Source: Larix kaempferi (taxonomy: Eukaryota; Streptophyta; Pinopsida; Pinales; Pinaceae). From it: a DNA stretch of 64,000 bases. Below, in pieces: positions 36,165 through 49,085 of this stretch. The DNA lies in the NCBI GenBank assembly GCA_027924585.1, contig BSBM01000096.1, positions 1,612,001 through 1,676,000 on the forward strand, given 5' to 3'. The translations under genes and the position numbers were made by a program. The number at the start of each line of letters is the position of its first letter. The stretch's first letter is position 1. The notes under the pieces were generated by a model that had not been told where the DNA came from, did no database searches, and saw only the letters and a list, made by a program, of their open reading frames with translations.

Positions 36165-38820
36165 GTAATTCATTCACCCATCCCATTTTTTTGTCATTTC
36201 TTAACCTAAATTACTATTTTTTATTGTTTAAAACAACCTAGTTTTGTAATATTGATAAAATTGGGAATAACCCAATCTCTAACTAAATTCACATCTCCCT
36301 CAACCAAGATGAGTGAATAATTAAAATGAATCCCTTTTCAAAAGCTCAAAAATTCATAATCCAACCAAAAATTGAAAAAAATAAAACTCCCCCCTTTCTA
36401 CAATGTATTCATCTAAGTCACCCGACACGAGGACACGGGACACGAGTGTCCCCACCAGGCTTCAAATTTGAAGCCTTCAGGCCACTTCAAATTTTACCAT
36501 GCAAAAAAAAATTAATTTCATGGTAAGCCCTTCAATAATTAAATTAACCACTACTATTTAAAATTGCAACAGAAGGGTAGCTTCAAATTTCACCCATCAA
36601 CAATTTTTAGTGGGAAATTGGGAATGCGGCTACTAGCTAGGTGACTTGGGAGTGGGACTCGGTTACTCTCCAATATCCACGTGTTCGATCATCCATGGAT
36701 CATGGACCATTGGGCCTCTAATAATATCATTGAGCAACTTACGTGGACGGGCTTACACTGAGTAGCCCATGGCTTGAACGCTTCGAAGTTCTTGTGTTTG
36801 TAGCGAGCGCTTACGTGTTTAACACATTTAATGGCATCAACAAAATTATTAAACCTGGTAGGTGGCTCATACGTTTTGTTGCTAGCGGGCTTACCAAGTT
36901 ACAAGTTATCACATACCAATTCGTGAATGCTGACTCCGTGAGTTAATTGAGTATTCAATGTATAATATATTATGTTAATGTGCCCCCGCGAATTTGGCAT
37001 TTCAGACAAAATCCACAATCCATAAACTTCTTGTAATGTTGCAGGTTGTTGCTCCTTCCCGTGGCCCCTACCTATAGCCCTGTGTTTTCTTTGTTGTATC
37101 AAGTTAATCCTACCGTCTACGGCTCCTAGCCTCACACCCTGTGTTTTCTTTGTTGTATCAAGTCAATGCTCGAATTCCATGCTTCCATGGCTCCGACCAT
37201 CAATATATAATATTGCATGAATAGAAACAAGCTTTTTCTTATACCCCTATTCCACTGTGGTTGAGATACTTCCAAGTTCCACCTACCCTATCTCCTCCAG
37301 TCCTCCAGGATAGTTTGCGGAGCGAAGCTGGAAATGCCAGCCTGCCATAAACATATTTAAAGAAATTCGTTTTCTTTGAAGAGCTCCATTTCAAGGCTGA
37401 CTAGATTTTTGACATCCTATGAATTTACAGGTCTGCTATATCCACTGAAAAATAAAGCCTCTCAACTTTACTACGTCAGTAAACATTGAAATTTTGATGT
37501 ACTATTACATTTTCAAATGAAAAGAATAACTTATTATTAATAAAAAAATCAAATCATATTAATATATTAATGAATTTGAATTTAGCTTCCCAATATTAAA
37601 ATAAATTATACATTTTAAATGATCCACAAGCAAATATTATCCTGAGAAGGAAATGGAAAAAAAGGAATTTCCTCAACACAACATGCTATTTCCTTATGAT
37701 GATGCTTTTACGTTTATGATTACCAACCTTGGAATCAGGTTTGGTTATCCGAAGGTGTAATATCTTCTAAGCTAAGTCAATAGGTAGGGATGTTGGTATT
37801 GATATAATTATGACAAAGTTTTATAAAGGATTAGGAACAATTCCGTTGGCTTGTAGATGACATATTTATGGATAAAAAGCTTGTTGTTATGAGATAATGA
37901 CATCATGCCTCAAAAACATGTCCCATACAATCTAATGTTAATGGGCGCTCTACATAGAAATTGGAATGTCAACATTTGTGAGTACAATAAATATGTTGAT
38001 GATTTTGGCCTACTACAACTTTAATATATTGAGTGGATTGATAACCTTCACAATTATATAAGAGATTGTAGCTATTACTAGGAGGAGAGTTAACAATGCA
38101 ACAAAATCAAGTAATCGAATTTTGTGCATAAAATGAACATAAGACTCCCACCAACTTTCACTGAATCTACGTCTTAACAAAAGAACTCATCGTTTCACGG
38201 GATTCCACCCCATCAATCCTTTTAACAGTAATGGCCATAACAGTTGCTACAACCCTAGCGCAAGAAAAATCAATCGAGCTACGCATGACAATACTTGAAA
38301 CCAGACTTTTTGAACTCCCTATTACGTCATAGGAATCAATACTACTTTCTCCACAACATGTGGCACCCTCAATATCTTCCATCACCGCAATTTACATTTG
38401 ATAAAAAACTTGTTCCCAAATAGTAATTATCCTGCATTATTTGCTCTAAAAAGGCCCCGGTTAACCTAGAATCCAATCCATGCAACATGAACACATCCAT
38501 ATATACACATAGAATAAATATTAATAAATTTCTCATAGCCCTTCAATAGTGTTCAATATCTCATAGCCCTTCATAGTGAAATGGGACCCCCCCCCTTCAA
38601 ATTTGATCCCTGGTCCCCACTAGACACGGTGACCCCCGGAATTAATATATTTTTAAAATATATTAAAATTTAAAAATATAGACATATAGATCCAATAAAA
38701 TTTAACATTTACAATTACAAATATTCAATAGAAATTACATTTACAATTACAAATATGAAATATTCAATAGAAATTAGATCATTCACAAATCACAACACAT
38801 TTGTCATTCACAATCACAAA
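36165..38820. other. possible first intron of gene A or intergenic DNA
   Basis: No gene is recognised. CCCTGTGTTTTCTTTGTTGT is repeated at 37078 and 37137 (59-bp period). A minus frame at 38385-38167 (start MMEDIEGATCCGES) is short and unrecognised. Confidence 0.4.
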
Positions 38821-38946
38821 TCACAATGAGACATTGAGACACATAGATGCAAACTCATCATTGCCCTGATCCTCCTCCTCCATGCCTGAATCAACAAACT
38901 CATCACTGCCCTGATCCTCCTCCTCCTCCTCCTCCTCCCTGCCAAT
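38821..38946 (-). other. possible acidic terminal exon, unrecognised
   Basis: On the minus strand, after TTAGTCAG (acceptor-like), 41 codons read a run of seven glutamates, then EDQGSDEFVDSGMEEE and a second copy DQGNDEFASM, ending at TGA 38823-38821. The two copies differ at synonymous and non-synonymous sites. It could be the acidic tail of a nuclear protein or transposase whose other exons are not visible. Confidence 0.25.
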
Positions 38947-39123
38947 CTGACTAACTTACTTTTTAATTGTCAAATGTTTAATTTTAAGTTTTAAATGTAT
39001 GTAAGTGAATGCCATTAAATTGCTTACGTGAGTTTGATTTAATACATGTTCAATTTTGAAGAGACGTCATTATATACCATGTATATGTTTCTAATGATTT
39101 TCGTATTAATGTCTTTATTGCAG

Positions 39124-41263
39124 TTGCGGCTATGGATACCAATGCCGAGATATTGATTGAGATTGCCCAATTGAGGGGCATAAGTGTAGCTTTTAGTGGT
39201 GGTGACAGGATTCGCCGTTCACTTGCATCAACCTTGGATGCAATTGTGGACACCATTTCACAATCTACGAATGTCCTATATGATATTGCATCTTACAGAG
39301 AAAGAAAAAGACAACAATATGTTGATGGGCTAGATTACAATGCAATAAAAAAGTTGAAAATATCCAAAGAGCTTATATTTGCATTGTTTAGGGACCCTCG
39401 GATGGGGGAAATCCCAAATGCAAGCAGACCGCATATCTCCATTGAGTGGTGCACGTTCCAACCATTTGTTGATAACTGGATGGACAGATGGTACATGGTT
39501 TTTGATATGCCACCACACAACAACAAGGAAATTCCCTTATATTTCCTTCGAAAGATGTACGCAGAGTTCGTGTTGCATAAACACGTTAACTATTTTGACA
39601 TGTTGCAGTTTCAGGGGATCGGTGGGGGGATGCCCCAAAATCGACCCAATTCCAGGCTTCGAGACCAAGATCGCCCTATCCCTGCACCTCGCAGGCAGTT
39701 TCCTGGGACAGATGTCCCACCAGCACATCGCATTATTCCGCAGACACGGGATGCATTTTTGAGTTTGGCACGGGCGGTTGTTCGCCATGGCACGATGGTT
39801 CAACATATGGGTGAGGAAGGGACATCTGTCCCTGGTGTGGTACATACACCAGCTCGTCACCATGCAGGACCATCAACTAGTGCAGGACTATCAGGACCAT
39901 CCACTAGTGCAGGACCATCGACACATCCCCATCCTAGTACTGATCCTCACGAGTGCACATCATGTGGTCGTCCCTGCTATGGTATTGCCTTAGATGTTGC
40001 CTTCAGTGGGTTTTTGAGAGAGGTATGTTGATGGTTAATTGTAATAAATTCTTCATTTATTTTCGTCTTTGTACACATATATATAGTTTGAGCTAATATA
40101 TTAATTTTGTGAACTTGCAGTTGATGCTTTATGCCGGCAGTGACACCCCAGAGCCGTATGTTCCAGACTCTACAGGGGGGCATGATGCTACCCATTTGGT
40201 AGGCCCATCTTATATACCACCTATTGTCGTATCTCACACCGAGGTAAACATTTTAAAATTTCAGTTTTTTAATACTTGTTAATTTGTTAATTTCCACATA
40301 CTTTACATTTTAGTTCATTAATGCTATCTACGGTCTAATATTTACAATTATTAAACTTGCAGATGGAAGATCCTTCACTGGGGCAAGGTAATGTGGAGGT
40401 AGTACCCATGGTCATACCGTCCCCTGAAACATCTGGGCTCCAGGTAAACAATTAAAAATGACATTTTTTAAATACATGTTTGTTTGTTGAATCATGCATG
40501 TCTAACTACATGAACACTTGCTGACTGTAGGCACCATCCGAGACATCTGGCCCATTGCCAGGATTTGTATCTCCCTCCAGGCCATTCTTGAACAAGGGTT
40601 GTGTGTATGTGAGGCATTCTACTCCTAGAAAGACTCCAGCTGCCCACGACCATGGGCTTACTCACACCATGGTAATGTATATCCTTCAATGATATTTGTT
40701 GTTTAACTTGAAATCCAGTGCATAAATCGTTTTTGTTAATGTTTGAATTGCATGTTTACTACATCAGGAACCCGAGTTGTCTACTGATAACCTCGCATCG
40801 ATGGTTGATGCAGCAGTTAGTGCCGCATCTGCAATGGCAACTGATCACACACAGGTATGTAACTATTTCAACATTATCTTTACTTAGTTTATTATTGTTG
40901 GACCTATTGTTTATTCATGCATTTCTAACTATTTCAACATTTTTTCATTGTATCCACCACCAGCAGGAGCAGTGCCTGGCCCCCCTGGTTCGACCATCCT
41001 GGATGTTCAACCAACAGCTCCATCTGCTACACAAGCAATGCAATCTCCTTTGTCAGTTGAGGTGAGATGTCCTTCAGTGACCAAGTGTTTCATGCACTTT
41101 CCATGCACCAGTTGATAATTGTTGAGCTAATGTATTAGTGTACATAGTTAGTTGAATTTAACAATTGATATTTAATTTGCAGGATCCAGGGATGCACATT
41201 GATCCTAGAGATGTGCCTAGAGGATCAACGTCGGGAAAGAACAAGAGGAAGCTTGAGTTTTGA
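39124..41263 (+). CDS. gene A: seven-exon gene, unrecognised protein of ~500 residues
   Basis: Exon 1 starts at an acceptor (TTTATTGCAG, 39123), with ATG at 39132. Exons: 39124-40022, 40121-40243, 40363-40443, 40531-40671, 40768-40854, 40964-41061, 41184-41263 (TGA); every intron has GT-AG ends and phase 0. The N-terminal 190 residues look globular (SGGDRIRRSLASTLDAIVDT; FRDPRMGEIPNASRPHISIE; DNWMDRWYMVFDMPP). From about residue 185 the protein is rich in P, S, T and R, and CTSCGRPC (about 275-282) resembles half a zinc ribbon. The tail is basic (TSGKNKRKLEF). Exon 6 is 98 nt instead of a multiple of three, and the conserved-looking frame is regained inside it after a C6 run, so this copy probably carries a 1-nt deletion. 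I recognise no family. It converges with gene B. Confidence 0.65.
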
Positions 41264-41520
41264 TAGTTTTGGACACATGTGCTTTTGGATACTTTTGTAT
41301 ATATATGTACTTTTCGATACATTCAGTTTTGGAGACATGTACATTGATTTTATTGTGCATGTACTTTTGGAGACATGTACATTGACTTCATTGGATACAT
41401 GTACTTTTGGATACTTTTGGATATACATGTACTTTTGGAGACATGCACTTTTGGATATATATGTACTTTTGGATACATGTACTTTTGGACATATATGTAC
41501 TTTTGGATACATGTTCTTGT
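41264..41520 (+). repeat. minisatellite in the gene A 3' region
   Basis: About twelve imperfect copies of a 16-17 bp unit containing TACATGTACTTTTGGA, with variants in which GACATGTACATTGA replaces the core. It begins directly after the stop codon. Both strands stay open across it, which creates spurious frames. Confidence 0.8.
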
Positions 41521-42738
41521 GTCAATCTAATGTGTTGATTTGTGTGGATTATCTATTACTCATGAATGCACTATGTCAAAAGAACAAACTATTATATTCA
41601 AAGGTTTCAACGAATTCACTACATGCATGCACTAATTGGTATCTAATAAAAATTTGTGATTTTGGATGATCATTACAAGTTATGTCAAAGTTCTTGCTCG
41701 TGTAATTTAATCAAACTAAATGCAATACAATGTTTTCAAGGTTTCAACGAACTCACTCATGCACACCCATTGCCATCAACTACCAATGAAAGTCTAACAT
41801 TATGATGTTCTTCTTTAAAAATGGGTAATATTTCCTTGATGATCGTAAATTGAGAACAATTTGTAGCCACTCATATAATACCATCTTCACTTATCTTTGT
41901 ACATGATAATCCATATAATGTGCTATGTTTTTTAACCTAAACAATCATCAAAAACCTAGAATTATAGGGATATGACAAAGAACCTTATGGGGCACCTTAT
42001 ATATTACCTAATTAGTTCAATATCTATTGATCCCACATTCATGGCATTTTAAATTTGTTGCATGCTATCCATAATATATCATTTGATCATAATTAGGACA
42101 TGCATCAATTGTTTGATACTCCTTTCTTGTATCTTTCATAAGGGCACACAATTCTCAATATGTGCAAGGTAAAGTATTTGATGGTTATAGGAAAATATTA
42201 CCTAACAATCTATAAGAAAAAATCAATTTATGTACTAAATAATGGATATCGCAATGTAGTTATTACAATCACAAAAAATATTAAAAACTTATATTTATCA
42301 TTAGAGTTATTGTGTATACATTAGGATCTTTGTCATACCATTGTTTGAAATGTCATTCAATACCTTCAATTTTATCAACATCAAATTAGTAGACAAAGTG
42401 ACTCATCTTTGATCTCTTGTACAGGCCTTTGTGTGCCTTATCAATAAGATGTACATCATGAATATTATCATAGGTCTCATACATAGGTGCATCCTCATCC
42501 ATGCAAACAAAGGTGTCATGGATCAACCTATTATCCCTTTATTCTCAATAATATTAGTATCATTATCTTCCATAGGATCAAATTCAACTCCATCACCCCC
42601 ATTATTGCTACTCTAAATTGCAGCCTTAGGAGTTTTGATCATGTGTTTTTGTCTCTTTAGGAGCTTTGAAATATTATACTCTTTCAAAAATAATATGGAA
42701 GTTCAAATATTTAAAAGTGGCTTAAATTATAAAATGCG
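41521..42738. other. AT-rich DNA between gene A and the satellite
   Basis: TTCAAAGGTTTCAACGAA and TTCAAGGTTTCAACGAACTC occur near 41600 and 41737, a small duplication. No gene is seen. Confidence 0.5.
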
Positions 42739-44528
42739 CGGAAATTCACCAAGTGTCCCTGAACGACATTTTCATGCGACTTGCAACTCGACATAACTCG
42801 GAAACCGGACGTCGGACCGACGAACCGTCGACTCCGTTGGTCTCCTAGCGTGCGATTACGTCTAGGGGGCCCTCTCCCTCGTCTCCCCATGGCCCAGTGG
42901 CTTCATTGTGCATTCATTTCGTAAACTAGGGTTTTGCTCATTTTAATTGCATGCAATCTCGCATTGGTGGGTCAACTCTGCAAAAACCTCCCCCGAGCCA
43001 GTGTTGGCAGTGTTCCCACGTCGGCATTGCCCACACACACTTGCGGGATCCAATGGCACGCAATCTTCCTGCTCCGTTTGCTTTTTGGCTCCCGGACGGA
43101 AATTCACCAAGTGTCCCTGAACGGCATTTTCATGCGACTTGCAACTCGACATAACTCGGAAACCGGACGTCGGACCGACGAACCGTTGACTCCATTGGTC
43201 TCCTGGCGTGCGATTACCTCTAAGGGGCCCTCTCCCTCGTCTCCCCATGGCCCAGTGGCTTCATTGTGCATTCATTTCGTAAACTAGGGTTTTGCTCAGT
43301 GTAATTGCATGCAATCTCGCATTGGTGGGTCAACTCTGCAAAAACCTCCCCTGAGCTAGTGTTGGCAGTGTTCCCACGTCGGCATTTCCCACACACACTT
43401 GCGGGAGCCAATGGCACGCAATATTCCTGCTCCGTTTGCTTTTTGGCTCCCGGACGGAAATTCACCAAGTGTCCCTGAATGACATTTTCATGCGACTTGC
43501 AACTCGACATAACTCGAAAACCGGACGTCAGACCGACGAACCGTCGACTCCGTTGGTCTCCTGGCGTGCGATTACCTCTAGGGGGCCCTCTTCCTCGTCT
43601 CCCCATGGCCCAGTGGCTTCATTGTGCATTCATTTCGTAAACTAGGGTTTTGCTCAGTGTAATTGCATGCAATCTCGCATTGGTGGGTCAACTCTGCAAA
43701 AACCTCCCCCGAGCTAGTGTTGGAAGTGTTCCCACATCGGTATTTCCCACACACACTTGTGGGAGCCAACGGCACACAATCTTCCTGCTCCGTTTGCTTT
43801 TTGGCTCCCGGACGAAAATTCACCAAGTGTCCCTGAACGGCATTTTCATGCGACTTGCAACTCGACATAACTCGGAAACCGGACGTCGGACCGACGAACC
43901 GTCGACTCCGTTGGTCTCCTGGCGTGCGATTACCTCTAGGGGGCCCTCTCCCTTGTCTCCCCATGGCCCAGTGGCTTCATTGTGCATTCATTTCGTAAAC
44001 TAGGGTTTTGCTTAGTGTAATTGCATGCAATCTCGCATTGGTGGGTCAACTTTGCAAAAACCTCCCCCGAGCTAGTGTTGGCAGTGTTCCCACGTCGGCA
44101 TTGTCCACACACACTTGCGGGAGCCAACGGCATGCAATCTTCCTGCTCCGTTTGCTTTTTGGCTCCCGGACGGAAATTCACCAAGTGTCCCTGAACGACA
44201 TTTTCATGCGACTTGCAACTTGACATAACTCGGAAACCGGACGTCGGACCGACGAATCGTCGACTCCATTGGTCTCCTGGCGTGCGATTACCTCTAGGGG
44301 GCCCTCTCCCTCGTCTCCCCATGGCCCAGTGGCTTCATTGTACATTCATTTCGTAAACTAGGGTTTTGCTCAGTGTGGGAGTGTGCAATTTTTGCACACG
44401 GGGGTCAACTTTGGAAAATCATCCACCGGGCAAGTATGGATAGTGTTCCTAGCCCGAACTTGTCTAGACACACCTGCAGGACTCCCCGGAACCCGATTTT
44501 GTTGCATGGTTGGAGTTCTATGCCCCCG
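42739..44528. repeat. 358-bp satellite, five near-identical monomers
   Basis: Monomers start at 42739, 43097, 43455, 43813 and 44171, exactly 358 bp apart, each opening with CGGAAATTCACCAAGTGTCC (one G-to-A change in the fourth). The monomer is GC-rich, unlike its flanks. Minus-strand frames of up to 128 codons recur because the array is homogeneous; 358 is not a multiple of three and the frames are not a protein repeat. The last monomer passes into a diverged type at about 44375. Confidence 0.93.
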
Positions 44529-44860
44529 GTAGGTATCCAGCAGGTGTCCCTGAAGGCTTTCTGGTAGTGAGATTGGACGAGCCATAGAATGAAGACCGTG
44601 GCTCGGATCGACGAACTGTCGACTCCATTGGATTCAGCACACCGGGATAGTGCCAAGGGTGCCCCTCCCCTCCTACCCGGTGGCCCATGTGTCACCTTGC
44701 AGGTCCATCTTGGAAACTAGGGTTTTGCTCAGTGTGGGAGTGTGCAATTTTTGCACACGGGGGTCAACTTTGGAAAATCATCCACCGGGCGGGTATGGCT
44801 AGTGTTCCTAACCCGAACATGCCTAGACACTTTGGAAACTAGGGTTTTGCAGGTCCATGA
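44375..44860. repeat. diverged satellite monomers, same period
   Basis: AGTGTGGGAGTGTGCAATTT starts at about 44373 and again at about 44731, still 358 bp apart, and CAGGTGTCCCTGAAGG at 44541 lines up with the type-1 AAGTGTCCCTGAACG. So an older monomer family with the same length edges the array. A short GAT run (44858-44910) follows. Confidence 0.8.
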
Positions 44861-44910
44861 TGATGATGATGGTGATGATGATGAAGATGTTGATGATGAT
44901 GGCTTGGTCT

Positions 44911-45306
44911 AAGGTGGTGCTCTCAAATAGCTAATTCATTATGAAATATTTAACAAGACATGAATTAAATTTAATATAAGTGTATTGTTTAATATAGTGA
45001 GCATGAATTGAATTAATTTTGTTGGGTGAAGCCAATAACCAACATGATGAACATAATATAATTTTAGGGTTTACTGATCATATGTAAAAAATGGCATATT
45101 CATAAACTTGACATACAAGAGAACTTTTGGCATATTTATAAACAACGTAAACGTAAATTTGGCATATCAAGAACGCAAAATTTACATATTCATATGAAAC
45201 ATACATGTGAAAATTGAGCATATATCAATATTCAATTACAAATAGTATAAATAGTATAGTATTAAAAGTATGTAACGTACCTCATCATGCTAGATCCCAC
45301 CTATTA
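44911..45306. other. AT-rich DNA at the 3' side of gene B
   Basis: No gene or clear polyadenylation signal stands out. Confidence 0.4.
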
Positions 45307-48300
45307 TCATACAACCAAGCCCTCCGGATCATCTCTTATACTGATGGTCTCCATTAGTCTCTCGTGCTCTGTATCCGGTAAGAAGTAGTGTACCTTCGAT
45401 GTATTTCGACTAGGCATTGTTCGGACCTGAAGGTTTGTGCCAATGATTAAGTTGGTAAAGTGATACACACTTGCACCTGGTTTGTAATCCCTGTAAACAT
45501 ATCCACCCTTCTTTCTTCCATTGTTGTCCCGTGTCAAGTATTCACCTTTAACAACCATAGACCCAGTTGGAAAGTGGTTGTTTTCATCGTCAGTCATGGA
45601 CACAATGAGGGTTTTCTTTCCATCTATACAGCGTACCAACCAGTATTCATCACCCCATTCAGTATCTTTTTAGGCAACCACTGCGTATATGTGCCCTGCA
45701 TTATATGATTGTAGGTATTTGATCAAAATATTTTTCGTGCGATACAAGGCCATTAATGTGCATTTGAAGACTACGTAAACAAACAAAAAATGTTAAGGAA
45801 ATGCATCATACCGGGTTGTACAAGGTCTGAGACATGATCAAAATCTACAGAAATAGATGATTGGTCTTCTTCCAACGGAGTTAACTCAAAAATTGCACGT
45901 TGATCAAGTGGAAGTGATATGCGATCCCATCCATCAACCCAATCCAATGATTCACACCCATCCCAGTCACCATCACAACAAGGCGGGCAAAAACAAGCGA
46001 GTTTTCTGGTCCAAATTTCAAATACTGGGTTATTAGAGCTTCGAACCGAATGAAAGCCACGAGTCCCAGGCACAGTCTTGCATTCCCATGCATGTGAACG
46101 ATCTATGTCTACCACCTCCCAAAAAAATCTCTCCACATGTCTCTTTCTTGTGGATTCTACTCGCATTGTTGATTCCTCTCCCATTACTGACGTGCACCAC
46201 CTGACTATAGATTGGGCATTTAGAATAGTAGATTCTGTAGATACTTTCAATTCCTCTCTTCGTAGGGCTGTTTTGACACATGCTCCGGCTCCATCATGCT
46301 CTCCTTTACCATGCCCAGTCTCAAAGTAGTTCCACATATGTGGCACTTTGTAGTTTTTATGCAATGAACACAACCACTGAAATATGCATGCATTTTTGAA
46401 CTGACCAGAACACCCATCAGACCAAATCCAGTGTCGATCCATCTGTATGTTCCTTCCCTTCAAGTGATCATAGAAAATGATGAAGCAATGACGTACATAG
46501 TGGAAGTCGTGGCACCTATCATCACTTATGTAGAAGTGATATTCCTTCAGAATTTCTCTTTGCTCTTCAGTGCTATTTGGTCCATGCATATATGTGATAT
46601 GGACCATCAAGGAAACCTGCTTAGAGTGATAATACTGACTTTGGATCTCATTTTGAGGTTGCAGAGTGTAGTTCTCGGCAAAATCAACAACTGAAAGTAT
46701 ATTAACAAGGGGAAATGTATCTTTGCATATTCTAAACTTCTCATCCTGCCATCGTGCCACGTGGACATGCTGAACATATTGATGTGTCTTTTCAATAAAT
46801 TCCTTGATGAAGTCACTAACTTGTACCTGGTGACACAAAATGATCTCAATGTCAGTTTTTTGTTGTAAGTAAGGATTGAAATGTAACCGTTACAACATAA
46901 TTTTATAGATATAAATGCATACCTGAGATGTCACCAATTGTATTTTTTTGCTTTCTTTCCCTGGGACTATTTCATAGTTGATATATTTGAAACTTTTAAT
47001 GTCTGTAACCATTTTCCCAAATTCACTGTCTCCATTCTCGTGCATACATTGGCTCAATAATGCCATTCCAGCACAGTTGGAGCATGTTCCATCCAAACAA
47101 GATTTTGCATAGTATGTTTGCCCCTCGGGCCTATTGCACATGATGCTATGAATGAATTCTCTTGATGAAGTCGTTGGTATTGTCATGGAGCAATCCTACA
47201 CAATGTTAGTATGAAACACACGACGAATGTACAAAAATGTTTCATAGCAATATTCATATTCTACATGGTATCTACAACAACAAGTGTTACGAAGAGTATT
47301 TATTCTAACATACCATGGCTTAGATTTCTCAAAATATCTTTGCCCCAAGTTCAATTGTCTATGCTCAATCTTAAATTTCTTGTAAAGCTCTGTCTGTGTT
47401 ATATCAAGAAGATGCTTAGTATGTGGTTCACGATCCTTTGAACCCCTTCTTAGTTTTAGTACATCCTTTCGGTTTGAAGAAGGCCTTGTGTGATCATGCC
47501 AAAAACTGTGCACTAGTCCCTTTACTGCATCAACTAGCTTCATGTCACGACGTGGAAACCGACCAACAAAGGCCCAAAAATTTGTCTGATCGGTTGTGTC
47601 AAGATGTTCTCTTCTAATAGAATACCTATGGGGGTTTTTACATTCAAATTAACTAGTTCGGATGTAGGCCTGAGAATACGAAGGGCCCTGGTGTTCTTAT
47701 TTGCAATTGATTGTGACAACACACGACGAGCAGCATTGCGGTCCTTTGAACGTGTGTTCTTACCAATTTTACCAAATGCATCTACTAGGATTTTAACTAT
47801 ATGAGAACTTGGTTCAGAATTCTTTATCATCTTTATCCCTAACTTTTTCCTAACAACATTCATGCTCCTAGATTTTAACAATGATAAAAATAATCTACAT
47901 TTATCTCCATCACATTTAGAAACAAAATATTTATCAAGTATCTGTTGAGTTTGATAAGCAATACTACGTTTAGATAGCGTACCTTCAATGGAATTCATAA
48001 GTCTTTCATCAACTTGTATACGCTTCAGAGTTCTTCGACGTGTGCTTGCTAATGGAGGTAAGGGGGTTGGAATTGTACCATGTAGCGCATCACCAAGATG
48101 CTCTGGCGTTTCAGTAGTAGCTTGGTGTCCTTCATTCTCTTCCTGGTAGTTGGATGGTGGAAGTCCAACATCCTCATCCATGGTCTGTGGAAGTCCAACA
48201 TCCCCTTGTGGAAGTCCAACATCCTCATCGATGGTGTGGATAACATTCTCTTCTTCAACAGTAGGCAAAATGTCCAACGCCTCTCTGACTTCATCGCTTG

Positions 48301-48658
48301 TATAGCCACATCCGGATAGCAAATTGGGTGTTTCTTCGTGAGCTTCATCTTGAGATGGTAACTTATCACTTTGACTTGAAGTGGGAATTGAAACATCCCC
48401 TAATGAGCACCTACGTTTTGCTTCTTGATTACTTCCATGGGGTGCTTGTTCAACAACTATTATGGAAATTGAAGGTCCCTCTTGTCGTGGATTAATAAGA
48501 TGAACCATGGTATCCTCTACAATTGGATTTGGATTAGTTTCCAAAGAAAGCCTCCGATTCATCATGTATATTCTTTTCTTTTCTTTCTCTTCTTCAATGA
48601 ATTCTTGAGGTCTCTTCTTCCTTGTTGATTTGTTTACTCGGTTACGTGCATTCCCCAT
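45307..48658 (-). pseudogene. gene B: large RNase H-fold transposase-like protein, decayed copy
   Basis: ATG at 48658 (MGNARNRVNKSTRKKRPQEF). Exons 48658-46923, 46826-45811 and 45695-45307; both introns are GT-AG with matching phases. The intact protein would be about 1,050 residues: basic N-terminus; acidic linker; a region resembling the front of an animal 'uncharacterized' family (SFWHDHTRPSSNRKDVL; LYKKFKIEH; TCCCRYHVEYEYC; CLDGTCSNC); then VVDFAENY (D at 46685), WSDGCSGQFKN (D at 46418) and GHGKGEHDGAGACVK (D at 46295). The spacing, D-88-D-40-D, suits a DDE/D transposase or related RNase H-fold enzyme. A cysteine cluster follows, and a last exon with DEYWLVRCIDGKKTL. Lesions: a 1-nt frameshift at a C-run near 47638, TAG at 47198-47196 and TAA at 45672-45670. 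The catalytic role is inferred. Confidence 0.7.
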
Positions 48659-49085
48659 CACCACAATGATCAATTCAATATAGTTTGTTTTTGTTGCTCC
48701 TCAATTACAAGCTCTTCAATAATAAGTAAATGGAAGTTCTTCCTTGTTGGTCTTGAAGCTTGATATCTTATCTTGTGTGCTCCTCAAATATAGGAAAAAT
48801 GAATCTTTCAAAGGCCTTATCTTTGGTGTTCTTCAATTGGAGATTCTTCAAGCTTGCTGATTATTTTCTTCAAATATGGCCATATAACCCAACACCACAC
48901 TGAGCAACCATGAAAGATGTCCTCAATGCTGCACCTGTATAAAAAAAAAAATGATGGAGTTGGTGTAGAATGTGAAAATTTTCAGAGGCGAGCTCATGCT
49001 GTTCGAAAAATCGCAGGATTGTTGTTTTCGTTCGGACAGAGTGAAGTTGCTCTCGGACAGCAACAGTCCATTATTTCTGGAGTTA
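48659..49085 (-). other. upstream region of gene B
   Basis: This is the likely 5' untranslated region. No upstream coding exon is obvious and no TATA box is clear. Confidence 0.4.

Noticed and set aside
42943-44322. Repeated minus-strand 100-128 residue frames (MGRRGRGPP-type)
   Set aside because: They are the same non-coding 358-bp satellite monomer read repeatedly; the period is not divisible by three and the GC-rich monomer leaves long frames open by composition.
47196-47220. A tiny intron removing the TAG in gene B (GTGTTTCATACTAACATTGTGTAG)
   Set aside because: It has GT, a branch-like CTAAC and AG, but 24 nt is far below plant intron lengths; a premature stop is simpler.
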